Part shown: positions 17,604 to 25,537 of the stretch, piece after piece
Position numbering within the stretch: the first letter of the stretch is position 1
Layout: every line of letters begins with the position of its first letter
Assembly (NCBI GenBank): GCA_037147055.1
Contig: JBAWVW010000001.1
Span: 62,001-126,000 of the forward strand
Length of the DNA: 64,000 nt
From: Casp-actino8 sp037147055
GTDB taxonomy: Bacteria > Actinomycetota > Acidimicrobiia > Acidimicrobiales > Ilumatobacteraceae
Direction of reading: 5' to 3'
Translations under genes and position numbers: made by a program
The notes under the pieces: generated by a model
Database searches by the model: none
Told to the model about the DNA's origin: nothing
The model's input: only the letters and a program-made list of their open reading frames with translations

Positions 17604-18809
17604 TCACAAACCTAAAAATTCAACAACATTGTGATGCATGATTTTTCTAATGTCAGCATCATTGAAGCCATGTAAATCATGGATGAACGCCGTTGGCACT
17701 TCAAGCCCCTCAGCATGTGGGAAGTCGCTACCGAACATCAACTTCTCCACTCCGATTGTCTCGGCCAGTAACACGATGTCATCCTCGTAGAAAGGCGCCA
17801 CCCACACATGCTCACAAAAATCTTCAACGGGATCTTTGCCAAACATGAAGGGCTGTTGCGAATATGCCTTCTTTAACTTCTTCATCAGATTGGGTACCCA
17901 ATCCGCTCCAGCCTCGATCGATGACACGCGAAGTTTCGGATGCCGTGTAAACACACCGTGACTGACCAATATGGCAAACATGTCAAAAGGAGCGCGATCA
18001 CTAGTCATGACCCGCATCGGCGAACTTTTGAAAGCTTCAAATTCGCCGCCAGGCTCCCAATCATCAATGTACTTTCCGTACCCAGCGTCACCCGAGTGGA
18101 AAGCAACCGAGACGTTCGCTTCGGCTAAGCGAGCCCAAAAAGGATCAAATATTTTGTCGCCAGGCGAACGGGTTCCACCTGCTGGATTAATCGCAGGGGA
18201 GGTGCGCATGACGATTACTTTGACACCGTTAGCGATCGCCCAATCAGCTTCTTTCACTGCCCACTCTGGGTTCGCCATGGTGAAATACGGAGCTGCAAAT
18301 ATTTTGCCCTGGTAAGCGAATCCCCAGTCCTCAAGTAGCCAACGATTGAACGCCGAAAAGGCAGCACATAATGCTGGAACATCGAAACGCAAGGATTCCT
18401 CCATGCCTACAGCCAAGGTGGGAAAGAACATTGCCCCTTCAAGACCTTGCTGGGCCATGAGCGCAATGCGCGCATCGCGATCACGGTATGCGGGACTGAT
18501 GGGGTCAAGTTCTCCAAACATTGCGCGCATATCGCCACCGGCGACCTTGCCACGAAAATATGCGTCAAGTGCACCAGGCTTAGAAACAGGATTAAAGGTG
18601 GGGTTAGGGATAAAGCGATTGATTCGCCCGCCGACTAGGAGTCGTTTGCGACCATCAATCTCTGCCCACTGCATGCAACGCTTCGCCATCGAAGGCTCTA
18701 TGTGTCGCGTGAAAGCATCCTCTGCCTCGTAATAGTGATTGTCGGCATCAAAAGCCGCAAATCCTAATTCTACTTTTGCAGCACTCCCAGTATCTGAGGT
18801 CATCGTCAT
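17604..18809 (-). CDS. Amidohydrolase family protein (metal-dependent TIM barrel)
   Basis: Hydrolase or decarboxylase of the amidohydrolase_2 class, 401 residues. The N-terminal FDADNHYYEAEDAF holds the D-x-H-type motif, SVAFHSGDAGYG (about 245) and SSIEAGADWV (about 305) the middle part, and LMFGSDFPHAEG (about 358) the catalytic aspartate. Such proteins in actinobacteria often sit in catabolic clusters for aromatics or steroids; the substrate here is not evident. The start at 18809 is chosen because GGAGAG lies a few bases upstream. Only one base separates it from the degenerate paralogue downstream. Confidence 0.85.
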   Translation of the reverse strand: MTMTSDTGSAAKVELGFAAFDADNHYYEAEDAFTRHIEPSMAKRCMQWAEIDGRKRLLVGGRINRFIPNPTFNPVSKPGALDAYFRGKVAGGDMRAMFGELDPISPAYRDRDARIALMAQQGLEGAMFFPTLAVGMEESLRFDVPALCAAFSAFNRWLLEDWGFAYQGKIFAAPYFTMANPEWAVKEADWAIANGVKVIVMRTSPAINPAGGTRSPGDKIFDPFWARLAEANVSVAFHSGDAGYGKYIDDWEPGGEFEAFKSSPMRVMTSDRAPFDMFAILVSHGVFTRHPKLRVSSIEAGADWVPNLMKKLKKAYSQQPFMFGKDPVEDFCEHVWVAPFYEDDIVLLAETIGVEKLMFGSDFPHAEGLEVPTAFIHDLHGFNDADIRKIMHHNVVEFLGL

Positions 18810-18896
18810 TTTGCTCTCCATTGATCGGCGACTTACACGGACTCTGGGCACCGCCCTAGCCAAAAACAAGCCTATATCGGAAGTCTTAAATCCAAG

Positions 18897-18902
18897 TAAT
18901 CT
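18897..18902 (+). promoter_or_regulatory. -10 box (TAATCT) for leaderless SRAP gene transcript
   Basis: TAATCT lies at -12 to -7 from the ATG at 18909. Since Cys2 must be the second codon in SRAP proteins, the start is certain, which makes this one of the safest leaderless promoter calls in the window. Confidence 0.5.
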
Positions 18903-18908
18903 CAAAAG

Positions 18909-19640
18909 ATGTGCGGGCGCTTTACATCAATCACATCCCCGGCAGAGGTGGCATCGTTCTTCTCGGCTGAGCAACCTAACCCGAATCTTTTTGGCAACTT
19001 TGCTCCGAACTACAACGTGGCCCCGACGACACGCATCATGGCAATCGCCAATGATCAAGTGGGGACGCGCAGGGTCGGCTCATTTCAATGGGGACTCGTA
19101 CCCTCGTGGGCCAAGGCAATTCCCACCTCTCAGCCTTTGATCAATGCCAGGTCTGAAACCGCGCATGAGAAACCATCATTTCGAGAATCGCTGCCACATA
19201 GACGTTGCCTGATAGCAGTAGATGGTTTCTTTGAGTGGCGCACCGTCGGTATCGAAGATTCAAAGTCAGGTCCAACTAAGCAACCCGTCTACGTCACTCG
19301 ACGTGATGGGCAACTTCTTGCACTTGCTGGGCTGTGGGCAACGTGGCGCGATACGAGTGACCCGAATCCGTCACCATGGCTCCACTCCTGTTGCATCTTG
19401 ACAACGTCTGCTAATGCCACCATGTCTCCAATCCATGATCGCATGCCAGTGATTTTGGAATCGCAGGATTGGTCTACTTGGCTGAATACTGGCACCACTT
19501 CCAAGCCCGCAACATCTATGGCAGAGATTGTCAAACTGATGAAACCAGCAGATGCGTCAATTTTAAGCGCTGCCGCCGTTGGCACAGCCGTGAACTCAAT
19601 ACGTAATAACTCGGCTGATCTTTTGCTGCCAGTGATCTAA
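18909..19640 (+). CDS. SRAP-domain protein (YedK/HMCES family)
   Basis: SRAP proteins bind abasic sites in single-stranded DNA and form a covalent thiazolidine link through Cys2. The 243 residues start MCGRFTS, giving the catalytic Cys2. Other signatures are NYNVAPTTRIMAI (the conserved Asn region, about 38-50), WGLVPSWAK, NARSETAHEKPSFRE with the active-site glutamate, RRCLIAVDGFFEW, and the C-terminal HDRMPVIL with the catalytic histidine. The protein is complete. It lies divergently from the amidohydrolase pair and converges on the HIT gene two bases away. Confidence 0.93.
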   Translation: MCGRFTSITSPAEVASFFSAEQPNPNLFGNFAPNYNVAPTTRIMAIANDQVGTRRVGSFQWGLVPSWAKAIPTSQPLINARSETAHEKPSFRESLPHRRCLIAVDGFFEWRTVGIEDSKSGPTKQPVYVTRRDGQLLALAGLWATWRDTSDPNPSPWLHSCCILTTSANATMSPIHDRMPVILESQDWSTWLNTGTTSKPATSMAEIVKLMKPADASILSAAAVGTAVNSIRNNSADLLLPVI

Positions 19641-19641
19641 A

Positions 19642-20061
19642 TCAACAGACCTCAGAGCGACCAGCATGTCGCAGGGCCGTGCGAATGGCATCAGCAGCAG
19701 CATCCATCGAAATTTGATCAATTGATGTCGCCGCTTGAGCGAAAGATAATTGCGTCATACTCTGCGTGGGTATGACATGGATATGCGTGTGTGGTACCTC
19801 GTAACCAGCGATGATCACTCCGACCCGTTCACACCCGAATGCCTCTTTCAAGGCCACACCGATCACTCGGGTGACCTCAAAAAGATGAGCGATCAAACCT
19901 GAGTCTGCATCCACCCAATGATCCACCTCTTGAATCGGTACCACAAGACAGTGTCCGTGTGCCATGGGATTAATGGAAAGGAAAACAACGCACTGCTCAT
20001 CTCTCCAAACAAATGTGCCAGGAATCTGGCCATCAATAATGCGCGTAAAAATTGTTGCCAT
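19642..20061 (-). CDS. HIT-family nucleotide hydrolase
   Basis: Histidine-triad protein of 139 residues. The triad motif HTHIHVIPT lies near 96-104, preceded by GYEVP; the N-terminal FTRIIDGQIPGTFVWRDEQCVVFLS and HCLVVPIQEVDHWVDAD are classic HINT/HIT. These enzymes cleave AMP or ADP from nucleoside conjugates. The start at 20061 forms a TAATG overlap with the stop of the upstream SDR gene and has GGAGG about ten bases upstream; an in-frame extension to 20103 contains no family sequence. Confidence 0.9.
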   Translation of the reverse strand: MATIFTRIIDGQIPGTFVWRDEQCVVFLSINPMAHGHCLVVPIQEVDHWVDADSGLIAHLFEVTRVIGVALKEAFGCERVGVIIAGYEVPHTHIHVIPTQSMTQLSFAQAATSIDQISMDAAADAIRTALRHAGRSEVC

Positions 20062-20873
20062 TACACCCAACCTCCCGAGGCAGGAAACACATCTCCGACA
20101 CAATAGGAAGACTCTGGACCTGCCAAGAACCTCACTACCTGTGAGAGTTCCTCGGCGGATGCCAAACGGCCTATGGGAGTCTGCATACGTATCCCAGCGA
20201 GAGCGACATCACCCATTGAGTCCAGCATTGGGGTGTCCACAAAGCCCGGGCAAACAGCATTGATTCGTATGCCAAAGGGCGCTACTTCTTGCGCCGTGGA
20301 TTTAGTAAAAGCAATGATGGCCGCCTTGGCCGCGCAGTAGTGGGGGATTCCAGCAGAGGGGCGTAAACCCATGATGGATGAAATATTGACGATTGAACCA
20401 CGACGTTGCGGCGTCATATGCCGAAGAGCGGCCCGAGTGCCATAGAAAGTTCCGTAGAGATGGATTTTGATCATTCGATCCCATTCCTCATCACTCAGAT
20501 CGACAGTGAAGTCCGCTGGTGTGAGTTCCTCGTAGCGTCCCTCGATGCGCTTGATCTGATTCGCCATGTTGATATCACGTTTATGAATATCGCCGGTGGG
20601 TGCAATGCCTGCATTGTTGATCAGCACATCGAGGCGTCCATAGTGCTCTGCGATGCGATCGACAGCTGCGTTAAAGGCCGCCGAATCTGTGACATCAAAA
20701 ATTGCTGCTTCGCCACCTACATCCGAGGCCACCTCACCAGCCGCCGCCTCATTGACATCATTAATCACCAGGCGCGCCCCATCGGACGCAAGTCGACGGG
20801 CAAAAGCTGCTCCCATCCCCGAACCTCCACCTGTGACTACAACGACCTGGCCATCCAAAGTTCCTGAGTTCAT
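20061..20873 (-). CDS. Short-chain dehydrogenase/reductase with an internal insertion
   Basis: NAD(P)-dependent oxidoreductase of 270 residues. The cofactor motif TGGGSGMG lies at 14-21, NNAG at 86-89, the catalytic serine region NISSIMG near 163-169, and Tyr179 with Lys183 in the YCAAK motif; PGFVDTPM follows. Between NNAG and the SDEEWDRM helix is a stretch of about 25-30 extra residues (roughly 96-125), rich in charged residues, that ordinary SDRs lack. It would lie beside the active site and may select a large substrate or partner. The HIT gene is translationally coupled downstream (TAATG). Confidence 0.9.
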   Translation of the reverse strand: MNSGTLDGQVVVVTGGGSGMGAAFARRLASDGARLVINDVNEAAAGEVASDVGGEAAIFDVTDSAAFNAAVDRIAEHYGRLDVLINNAGIAPTGDIHKRDINMANQIKRIEGRYEELTPADFTVDLSDEEWDRMIKIHLYGTFYGTRAALRHMTPQRRGSIVNISSIMGLRPSAGIPHYCAAKAAIIAFTKSTAQEVAPFGIRINAVCPGFVDTPMLDSMGDVALAGIRMQTPIGRLASAEELSQVVRFLAGPESSYCVGDVFPASGGWV

Positions 20874-20879
20874 AAGACG

Positions 20880-20885
20880 ACACTA
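20880..20885 (-). promoter_or_regulatory. -10 box (TAGTGT) for leaderless SDR transcript
   Basis: TAGTGT on the minus strand occupies -12 to -7 from the ATG at 20873, with no Shine-Dalgarno sequence in between. Confidence 0.45.
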
Positions 20886-20908
20886 GAGCACGCAGTAAGG
20901 TGCTGATT

Positions 20909-21541
20909 ATGGTTGAGCAGTCTTCAAGTGACCCCTCTGAACTCATCTCTCCGAGTGCAGTTGGCTCAGGTCGTCGCGAATGGGGTTTGTGGACATGGCC
21001 AAATCTCATTACCTTGATCCGACTCGGATGCCTCCCAATATTTTTGTGGTTATTGCTTGGACGCGATGATCGTGCCAGCGCCGGCTGGATCCTGCTGGGT
21101 CTTGGTGGAACCGATTGGGTCGATGGTTGGGTCGCCCGGAGATTCAATCAAGTCAGCGAATTCGGGAAAATGTTTGATCCCACGGCGGACCGTCTGTTGT
21201 TCATTGTCGGATTGACGGCAATCATGATCGACGGTTCGGCACCACGATGGTTTTGCATCTTGGTTCTCATTCGAGAGGTTCTCTTTGGCGGGACAATTGC
21301 GATCTTGACGCTTTTTTTCTCTATGGAAAGATTTGACGTCACCTATTTGGGTAAATGGGCCACATTTCTTTTAATGGGAGTCTTCCCAGCCTTTGTTCTC
21401 GGTGAGAGCGGCATTGGCATTCACGTGTTCTTCACCATCTCAGCATGGATTGCTGGACCGATTGGTCTCATCCTGAGCTACTACACCGCCATTGTTTATC
21501 TTCCGACAATCCGGTCCAGTTTGGCTCGGGGAAGGGCTTAG
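20909..21541 (+). CDS. CDP-alcohol phosphatidyltransferase (PgsA-like)
   Basis: Membrane enzyme that transfers a phosphatidyl group from CDP-diacylglycerol to an alcohol, probably glycerol-3-phosphate (PgsA) or inositol. The protein has about 210 residues with five or six membrane segments. The catalytic signature D-G-x2-A-R-x8-G-x3-D-x3-D is present as DGWVARRFNQVSEFGKMFD followed by PTAD (about 72-94). The ATG at 20909 has AAGG eight bases upstream; a GTG at 20900 is the alternative. A pgsA-like gene also precedes gcvH/garA in mycobacteria, which supports a phospholipid-synthesis role. Confidence 0.85.
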   Translation: MVEQSSSDPSELISPSAVGSGRREWGLWTWPNLITLIRLGCLPIFLWLLLGRDDRASAGWILLGLGGTDWVDGWVARRFNQVSEFGKMFDPTADRLLFIVGLTAIMIDGSAPRWFCILVLIREVLFGGTIAILTLFFSMERFDVTYLGKWATFLLMGVFPAFVLGESGIGIHVFFTISAWIAGPIGLILSYYTAIVYLPTIRSSLARGRA

Positions 21542-21592
21542 TCTCAGTCAGGGATCTCGCGCTTGCTTTCTTACTAGCAAGCTGTTGAGGAC

Positions 21593-21598
21593 TAGATT
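21593..21598 (+). promoter_or_regulatory. -10 box (TAGATT) for leaderless gcvH transcript
   Basis: TAGATT lies at -12 to -7 from the gcvH ATG at 21605. The only upstream structure is a 7-bp hairpin (21561-21582) without a T tract. Confidence 0.45.
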
Positions 21599-21604
21599 GA
21601 TCCC

Positions 21605-21982
21605 ATGAGCAGTTCCGATCTCCTTTTCTCGACTGACCACGAGTGGGTGTTGATCACAGGATCGATCGCCCGAATAGGCATCACGGATTTCGCGCAAGAC
21701 GCTCTAGGTGACGTTGTATTCGTCCAACCAGCGACTCTCGGGCAAAAACTTGGTGCAGGCGATTCCTTCAGCGAAGTGGAGAGCACGAAATCTGTGTCCG
21801 ACATTTACGCGCCCCTTGGCGGGGTAGTGGTGGCCGTGAACGAGGCCTTGGATGCAGATCCAGGCTTAGTGAACTCGGACCCCTACGGCCAAGGTTGGAT
21901 CTGCGAACTGGAAATTACACCTGACGCAGACACTTCTCATCTCATGACTAGCGACGCCTATGCAATTTTTGTGGCAGGCTGA
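21605..21982 (+). CDS. gcvH: Glycine cleavage system H protein
   Basis: Lipoyl carrier of the glycine cleavage system, moving the aminomethyl group from GcvP to GcvT. It has 125 residues, the family length. The lipoylation site is the lysine in FSEVESTKSVSDIYAPL (about residue 64). N-terminal FSTDHEWVLI and C-terminal LVNSDPYGQGWICELEI are typical. Its stop codon overlaps the start of the FHA gene by one base. gcvH next to garA is a conserved mycobacterial and actinobacterial arrangement. Confidence 0.96.
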   Translation: MSSSDLLFSTDHEWVLITGSIARIGITDFAQDALGDVVFVQPATLGQKLGAGDSFSEVESTKSVSDIYAPLGGVVVAVNEALDADPGLVNSDPYGQGWICELEITPDADTSHLMTSDAYAIFVAG

Positions 21983-22467
21983 TGAACATGTCGGTCTTTT
22001 GTCAGAAATGTGGACATCGCAATATTGGTGATGCTTTCTTTTGCAGTTCCTGTGGCGGGGCACTCGAAGTGGACGGCGACAAGACTGTGGTCATCGCCAA
22101 AGTTGACTCCCTACAAGACGCACTCGGACCTCAAGATAATGCTTCAGTCGACCTTCAGAGTTTGCCGCAACACTTCGGCACCCTGATGGTGCGCTCGGGA
22201 CCTCAAGCGGGTCAGCGTTTTGTTTTGGACGCTTCATTAACCAAACTTGGGCGACACCCTGATAGCGAAATTTCTCTTGATGATATTTCGGTCTCGCGCC
22301 GCCATGCTGAGATTGAACGCCAACCATCTGAATACGTACTTCGCGATGTTGGGTCAATGAACGGAACTTACGTCAACCAGAAACGGGTTGACGCCGTCGT
22401 TTTACAACAAGGTGATGAGATTCTTGTTGGTCGTTTTCGCCTGATTTTCCTTGGACCTGTTGAATAG
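21982..22467 (+). CDS. FHA-domain protein with N-terminal zinc ribbon (GarA-like)
   Basis: Phosphothreonine-binding regulator of 161 residues. Residues 7-24 form a zinc ribbon with two CxxC pairs (C7, C10, C21, C24). A linker with a single threonine (DKTVVIAKVDSL, T35) follows, then an FHA domain (about 72-155) with LGRHPDSEI, SVSRRHAEIE and GSMNGTYVN, all very close to GarA. Mycobacterial GarA controls 2-oxoglutarate and glutamate metabolism and is switched by phosphorylation of an N-terminal ETT motif; that motif is not present as such, and the ribbon takes its place. The neighbours gcvH, merR, nuclease and merR match the garA locus, so it is the positional orthologue. Confidence 0.9.
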   Translation: MNMSVFCQKCGHRNIGDAFFCSSCGGALEVDGDKTVVIAKVDSLQDALGPQDNASVDLQSLPQHFGTLMVRSGPQAGQRFVLDASLTKLGRHPDSEISLDDISVSRRHAEIERQPSEYVLRDVGSMNGTYVNQKRVDAVVLQQGDEILVGRFRLIFLGPVE

Positions 22468-22469
22468 TC

Positions 22470-23360
22470 GTGGCGACCCATCCCGTCAATGAGAGCGCAT
22501 ACCTTTCAATAGGTGAAGTACTCGGTTTGTTATTGGAAGATTTTCCCGATGTATCTATTTCCAAGATTCGCTTTCTCGAGAGCCAGGGTTTGATTGTCCC
22601 TGAAAGAACAGCGTCTGGTTATCGAAAATTTTATGAAGAAGATGTTGAACGTTTGCGCTTTATCTTGGGTGAACAAAAAGATCACTTTCTGCCCTTGCGT
22701 ATCATTAAAGATCGTCTTGACACTCCGCCTGCTGGCAGTGCCCGACCTAACAAAAACGAGCGACCGCAACCACGCGGACTCAAGAACGTCGCCAATGCGC
22801 AAGAGGTTGATCAGCAAGATGCACCTGTTGACTCCGGAGATGCGAGTAACCATGATGTAGCCAAGCACCCTGCCGCACGAGTGGCCAAAGTGACCCCGCA
22901 ACAAACGGCGCGCAAGTCGGCACGACCAGCACTGCCCGATCCATCTGACGCAGTAGGTCGTCCGGCAACATACACACGGGCCGAATTACTGCAGTTATCC
23001 GATCTTCAAGAAGTAGTGCTCGCAGAACTGGAATCCTTCAACATGGTGACGGCACATAACGCAGGTTCTCAGGCTTTATACGACGAACATGACTTGGCGA
23101 TTGCTGAAGTTGCCCGAGCGTTTACAGGGGTGGGCGTCGATGTTCGACACCTCAAGGCGTGGAAAACCGCTGCTGAGCGAGAAGCTGGTCTCTTTGAACA
23201 GCGCGTCTTGCCGCTTCTTCGTCGTCGTTCCCCGGAATCTCGTCAGGAATCGAACGAGTTGCTTGATGACCTTATCGATTTAGGTGCTCGACTTCGGGCA
23301 ATTTTGGTTGCTCGCGCTGTTGGTACGCTTCGAGATACACGCTCAGGAGACCAGCGATGA
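22470..23360 (+). CDS. ftsR: MerR-family regulator, FtsR/Rv1828-like
   Basis: DNA-binding regulator of 296 residues starting at a GTG. The N-terminal winged helix (YLSIGEVLGLLLEDFPDVSISKIRFLES, then GYRKFYEEDVERL) is diagnostic of the Rv1828/FtsR group, whose corynebacterial member activates ftsZ. After it comes a long low-complexity linker (about 88-160, rich in Pro, Asn, Gln and Ala), longer than I expect for the family, then a helical C-terminal effector domain (about 165-285). It follows the FHA gene after two bases and overlaps the nuclease gene by four, so it sits in one operon with gcvH and the GarA homologue. Confidence 0.85.
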   Translation: MATHPVNESAYLSIGEVLGLLLEDFPDVSISKIRFLESQGLIVPERTASGYRKFYEEDVERLRFILGEQKDHFLPLRIIKDRLDTPPAGSARPNKNERPQPRGLKNVANAQEVDQQDAPVDSGDASNHDVAKHPAARVAKVTPQQTARKSARPALPDPSDAVGRPATYTRAELLQLSDLQEVVLAELESFNMVTAHNAGSQALYDEHDLAIAEVARAFTGVGVDVRHLKAWKTAAEREAGLFEQRVLPLLRRRSPESRQESNELLDDLIDLGARLRAILVARAVGTLRDTRSGDQR

Positions 23361-23908
23361 CCCCCATGGAATTAATCGGAGTTCGTCTTGATGTAGCGGG
23401 GAATATTCCCGTGCTCTTTCTGCGCGAGCGTGAAGGACTCAGACGGCTGCTGCCGATTTACATCGGCACTCCCGAAGCCAGCAGTATTCAGTGGGCAAGC
23501 GAAGGCAAAGAGTCGCCTCGTCCATTAACCCACGACCTGATCGTCAACATGCTCGGGGCCTTAGGAGCAGTACTTGAGCGAGTAGTGATTACTGAAGTCA
23601 ACGAAGGTACTTTTTATGCGGAACTACACCTTCAGTCGCGTACCGGCACCGTCGTCGTCTCCAGTAGACCTTCTGATGCCATCGCTCTCGCTGTTCGCTC
23701 TGGTTGCGCAATTTATTGCCAATCAGAGGTACTTGATGTGGCTGGAAAGATCGTTGCTACCGATGACCCCATTGATGAAGACTCCGACCCCGATGACCTC
23801 GAGGCCAGCCTTCAAGGCGATATAGCCTCCAGTGCCTCAACTGACGACCTCGTGGATGAGTTTCGGGATTTCATTGAGAGCATCAACCCTGAGGATTTTC
23901 AACCCTAA
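23357..23908 (+). CDS. Bifunctional nuclease family protein (DUF151)
   Basis: Protein of 183 residues. The DUF151 core is clear: MELIGVRLDVAGNIPVLFLRE, then LPIYIGTPEASSIQWA (about 35-50), PLTHDLIVNMLGALGA and the SRPSDAIALAVRSGCAIYC segment (about 108-126). Members have been reported as nucleases of mixed RNA/DNA specificity, but the cellular role in actinobacteria is unclear. The C-terminal 50 residues are acidic. Its place between two merR genes matches Rv1829 between Rv1828 and Rv1830. The start overlaps the ftsR-like stop by four bases. Confidence 0.9.
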   Translation: MTPMELIGVRLDVAGNIPVLFLREREGLRRLLPIYIGTPEASSIQWASEGKESPRPLTHDLIVNMLGALGAVLERVVITEVNEGTFYAELHLQSRTGTVVVSSRPSDAIALAVRSGCAIYCQSEVLDVAGKIVATDDPIDEDSDPDDLEASLQGDIASSASTDDLVDEFRDFIESINPEDFQP

Positions 23909-23929
23909 GCAGGATTGCCTCGGTAAACG

Positions 23930-23958
23930 TTGACGCCCGTCAAGTTCCGCCGTACCCT
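23930..23958 (+). promoter_or_regulatory. Promoter of the second merR gene, with an inverted repeat over the -35
   Basis: A -35 TTGACG (23930-23935) and a -10 TACCCT (23953-23958) are separated by 17 bases. Transcription would start near 23965, leaving a leader of about 57 bases with GGAG before the ATG at 24022. The -35 is the left half of a perfect inverted repeat TTGACG-CC-CGTCAA (23930-23943), a plausible operator. Confidence 0.55.
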
Positions 23959-24021
23959 AACCCTAGAAGAAAAGCACCAGCGATAATTTCGTAATTTTCC
24001 CAAACCCACTATTGGAGCAAG

Positions 24022-24486
24022 ATGATCACCAGAGTCTCAACCTTTAGTGGAACTCAAGCCTCCAAAATCGTGGGCATCACCTACCGCCAAATTGATTATT
24101 GGGCTCGCACAGGACTCGTTCGCCCATCAATTACAGACGCAACAGGCAGTGGAAGTCGTCGTCATTACAGTTATCGCAATCTTCTTGAATTGCGCATCGT
24201 GAAAAATCTTCTCGATGCTGGAATCAAACTCGAATCAGTCAGGGAGGTATTCAACTACCTCGCGCAAAATACTCAGACTGATATCACCTCGGCGCATCTG
24301 GTGATTAGCGGTTCATCAGTTCTCCTCTGTGAAGGTGATGAATTAGTCGACGTTGTGCGCCGTGGACAGGGAGTGCTCAATCTCCTTCCTCTGGCACAAG
24401 TAAAAAATGAAGTCGATGGGCAACTCGTCGCGCTCTATCCAGAACTCGCGCAACCGTCTGATATTCGCATTCGTAAAATTGGTTAA
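24022..24486 (+). CDS. MerR-family regulator (Rv1830-like)
   Basis: Regulator of 154 residues. The winged-helix motif is TFSGTQASKIVGITYRQIDYWARTGLVRP, then RHYSYRNLLELRIVKNLLDAGIKLESVREVF (about 5-75). The C-terminal half (TSAHLVISGSSVLLCEGDELVDVVRRGQGVL) is a short beta-rich part shared with the Rv1830 group. It has its own promoter with an inverted repeat over the -35 (23930-23943), so autoregulation is possible. The gcvT gene begins two bases after its stop, which links this regulator to glycine cleavage. Confidence 0.85.
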   Translation: MITRVSTFSGTQASKIVGITYRQIDYWARTGLVRPSITDATGSGSRRHYSYRNLLELRIVKNLLDAGIKLESVREVFNYLAQNTQTDITSAHLVISGSSVLLCEGDELVDVVRRGQGVLNLLPLAQVKNEVDGQLVALYPELAQPSDIRIRKIG

Positions 24487-24488
24487 CC

Positions 24489-25535
24489 GTGAGATACTCA
24501 CCCCTTGATGCAGAGCATCGAGAACTTGGAGCGCGATTAACGCCTTTCGGTGGCTGGGACATGCCATTGCACTACCCACAGGGGACACTTGCGGAACATC
24601 TTGCGTGTCGAACAGACTCAGTTGTCTTTGATGTCTCTCACTTGGGAACCGTACGCGTGGAAAGTCCGCAAGCATTTTCTCAATTGCAGTTTGCTTTTAC
24701 CAATGACCTCAAAAAGATCACTCCAGGCCGAGCGCAATACACCCATCTCCTCGACACACATGATGCATCTGTGCTTGACGACATCATTGTTTGGTGGGTG
24801 AGTGAAGGTGTCTTTGATGTGATGCCAAATGCGTCCAACACTGATCAAGTGATAGCAGCGATTGGAGGTCAGGACATCACCTCATCACGCGCTGTCTTGG
24901 CGATACAAGGCCCCGCAGCATTGGAAAAAATCTCAACATTTTTCCCAGAGGCTTCCAAGGTCGGTAAGTTCAAGGTCGCAAAATGTCAGTGGAATCGCAT
25001 TGAGTGCACCGTGGCAGGCACTGGGTATACCGGCGAGCAGGGGATTGAAATTGCGATTCCAACTGCCCATGCTTCGGCCCTATGGGCAGCGATTCTTCAA
25101 TCGGGCATACAGCCCGCTGGCCTCGGCGCACGCGACACACTGCGCCTTGAGGCTGGATTGGCGTTGCATGGCCACGAACTGGGAAAGAGCATCACTTCCT
25201 TGCAGGCCAATCTTGAATGGGTGGTCTCGTGGACTAAGGGAGACTTCCGCGGGCGATCTGCCTTGGCCGCTGAAAAGGATCGGGGCGTTTCGCGGATCTT
25301 GCGCGGTATCGCAACGCAAGGACGCAGACCGCCTCGAGCAGAGTGCGCTGTACTGATGAACGATGAGATTATCGGGTCGGTGACAAGTGGAAACTACTCC
25401 CCGATACTTGAGCATGGGATCGCTTTAGCATTTGTACACCCGCACACTGAGGTAGGGGACATCGTCACGATTGATGTGCGCGGCACGCCACTCAGTGGCC
25501 AGATTGTCAACCTGCCATTTATTCAGAAAAAATGA
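24489..25535 (+). CDS. gcvT: Glycine cleavage system T protein (aminomethyltransferase)
   Basis: Transfers the methylene group from the lipoyl arm of GcvH to tetrahydrofolate and releases ammonia. It has 348 residues, slightly short of the usual 360. Visible are the N-terminal LTPFGGWDMPLHYPQGTLAEH, DVSHLGTVRV, the GRAQYTHLLDTHDASVLDDIIV segment, TGYTGEQGIEI (about 175), and LGARDTLRLEAGLALHGHEL (about 214-233). The start is a GTG two bases after the merR gene. It converges with the hypothetical gene at 25538 after two bases. Confidence 0.94.
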   Translation: MRYSPLDAEHRELGARLTPFGGWDMPLHYPQGTLAEHLACRTDSVVFDVSHLGTVRVESPQAFSQLQFAFTNDLKKITPGRAQYTHLLDTHDASVLDDIIVWWVSEGVFDVMPNASNTDQVIAAIGGQDITSSRAVLAIQGPAALEKISTFFPEASKVGKFKVAKCQWNRIECTVAGTGYTGEQGIEIAIPTAHASALWAAILQSGIQPAGLGARDTLRLEAGLALHGHELGKSITSLQANLEWVVSWTKGDFRGRSALAAEKDRGVSRILRGIATQGRRPPRAECAVLMNDEIIGSVTSGNYSPILEHGIALAFVHPHTEVGDIVTIDVRGTPLSGQIVNLPFIQKK

Positions 25536-25537
25536 CT

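Noticed and set aside
21561..21582. 7-base hairpin GCTTGCT/AGCAAGC between pgsA-like gene and gcvH
   Set aside because: Lacks a T tract, and a glycine-type aptamer is not present; probably only incidental structure.
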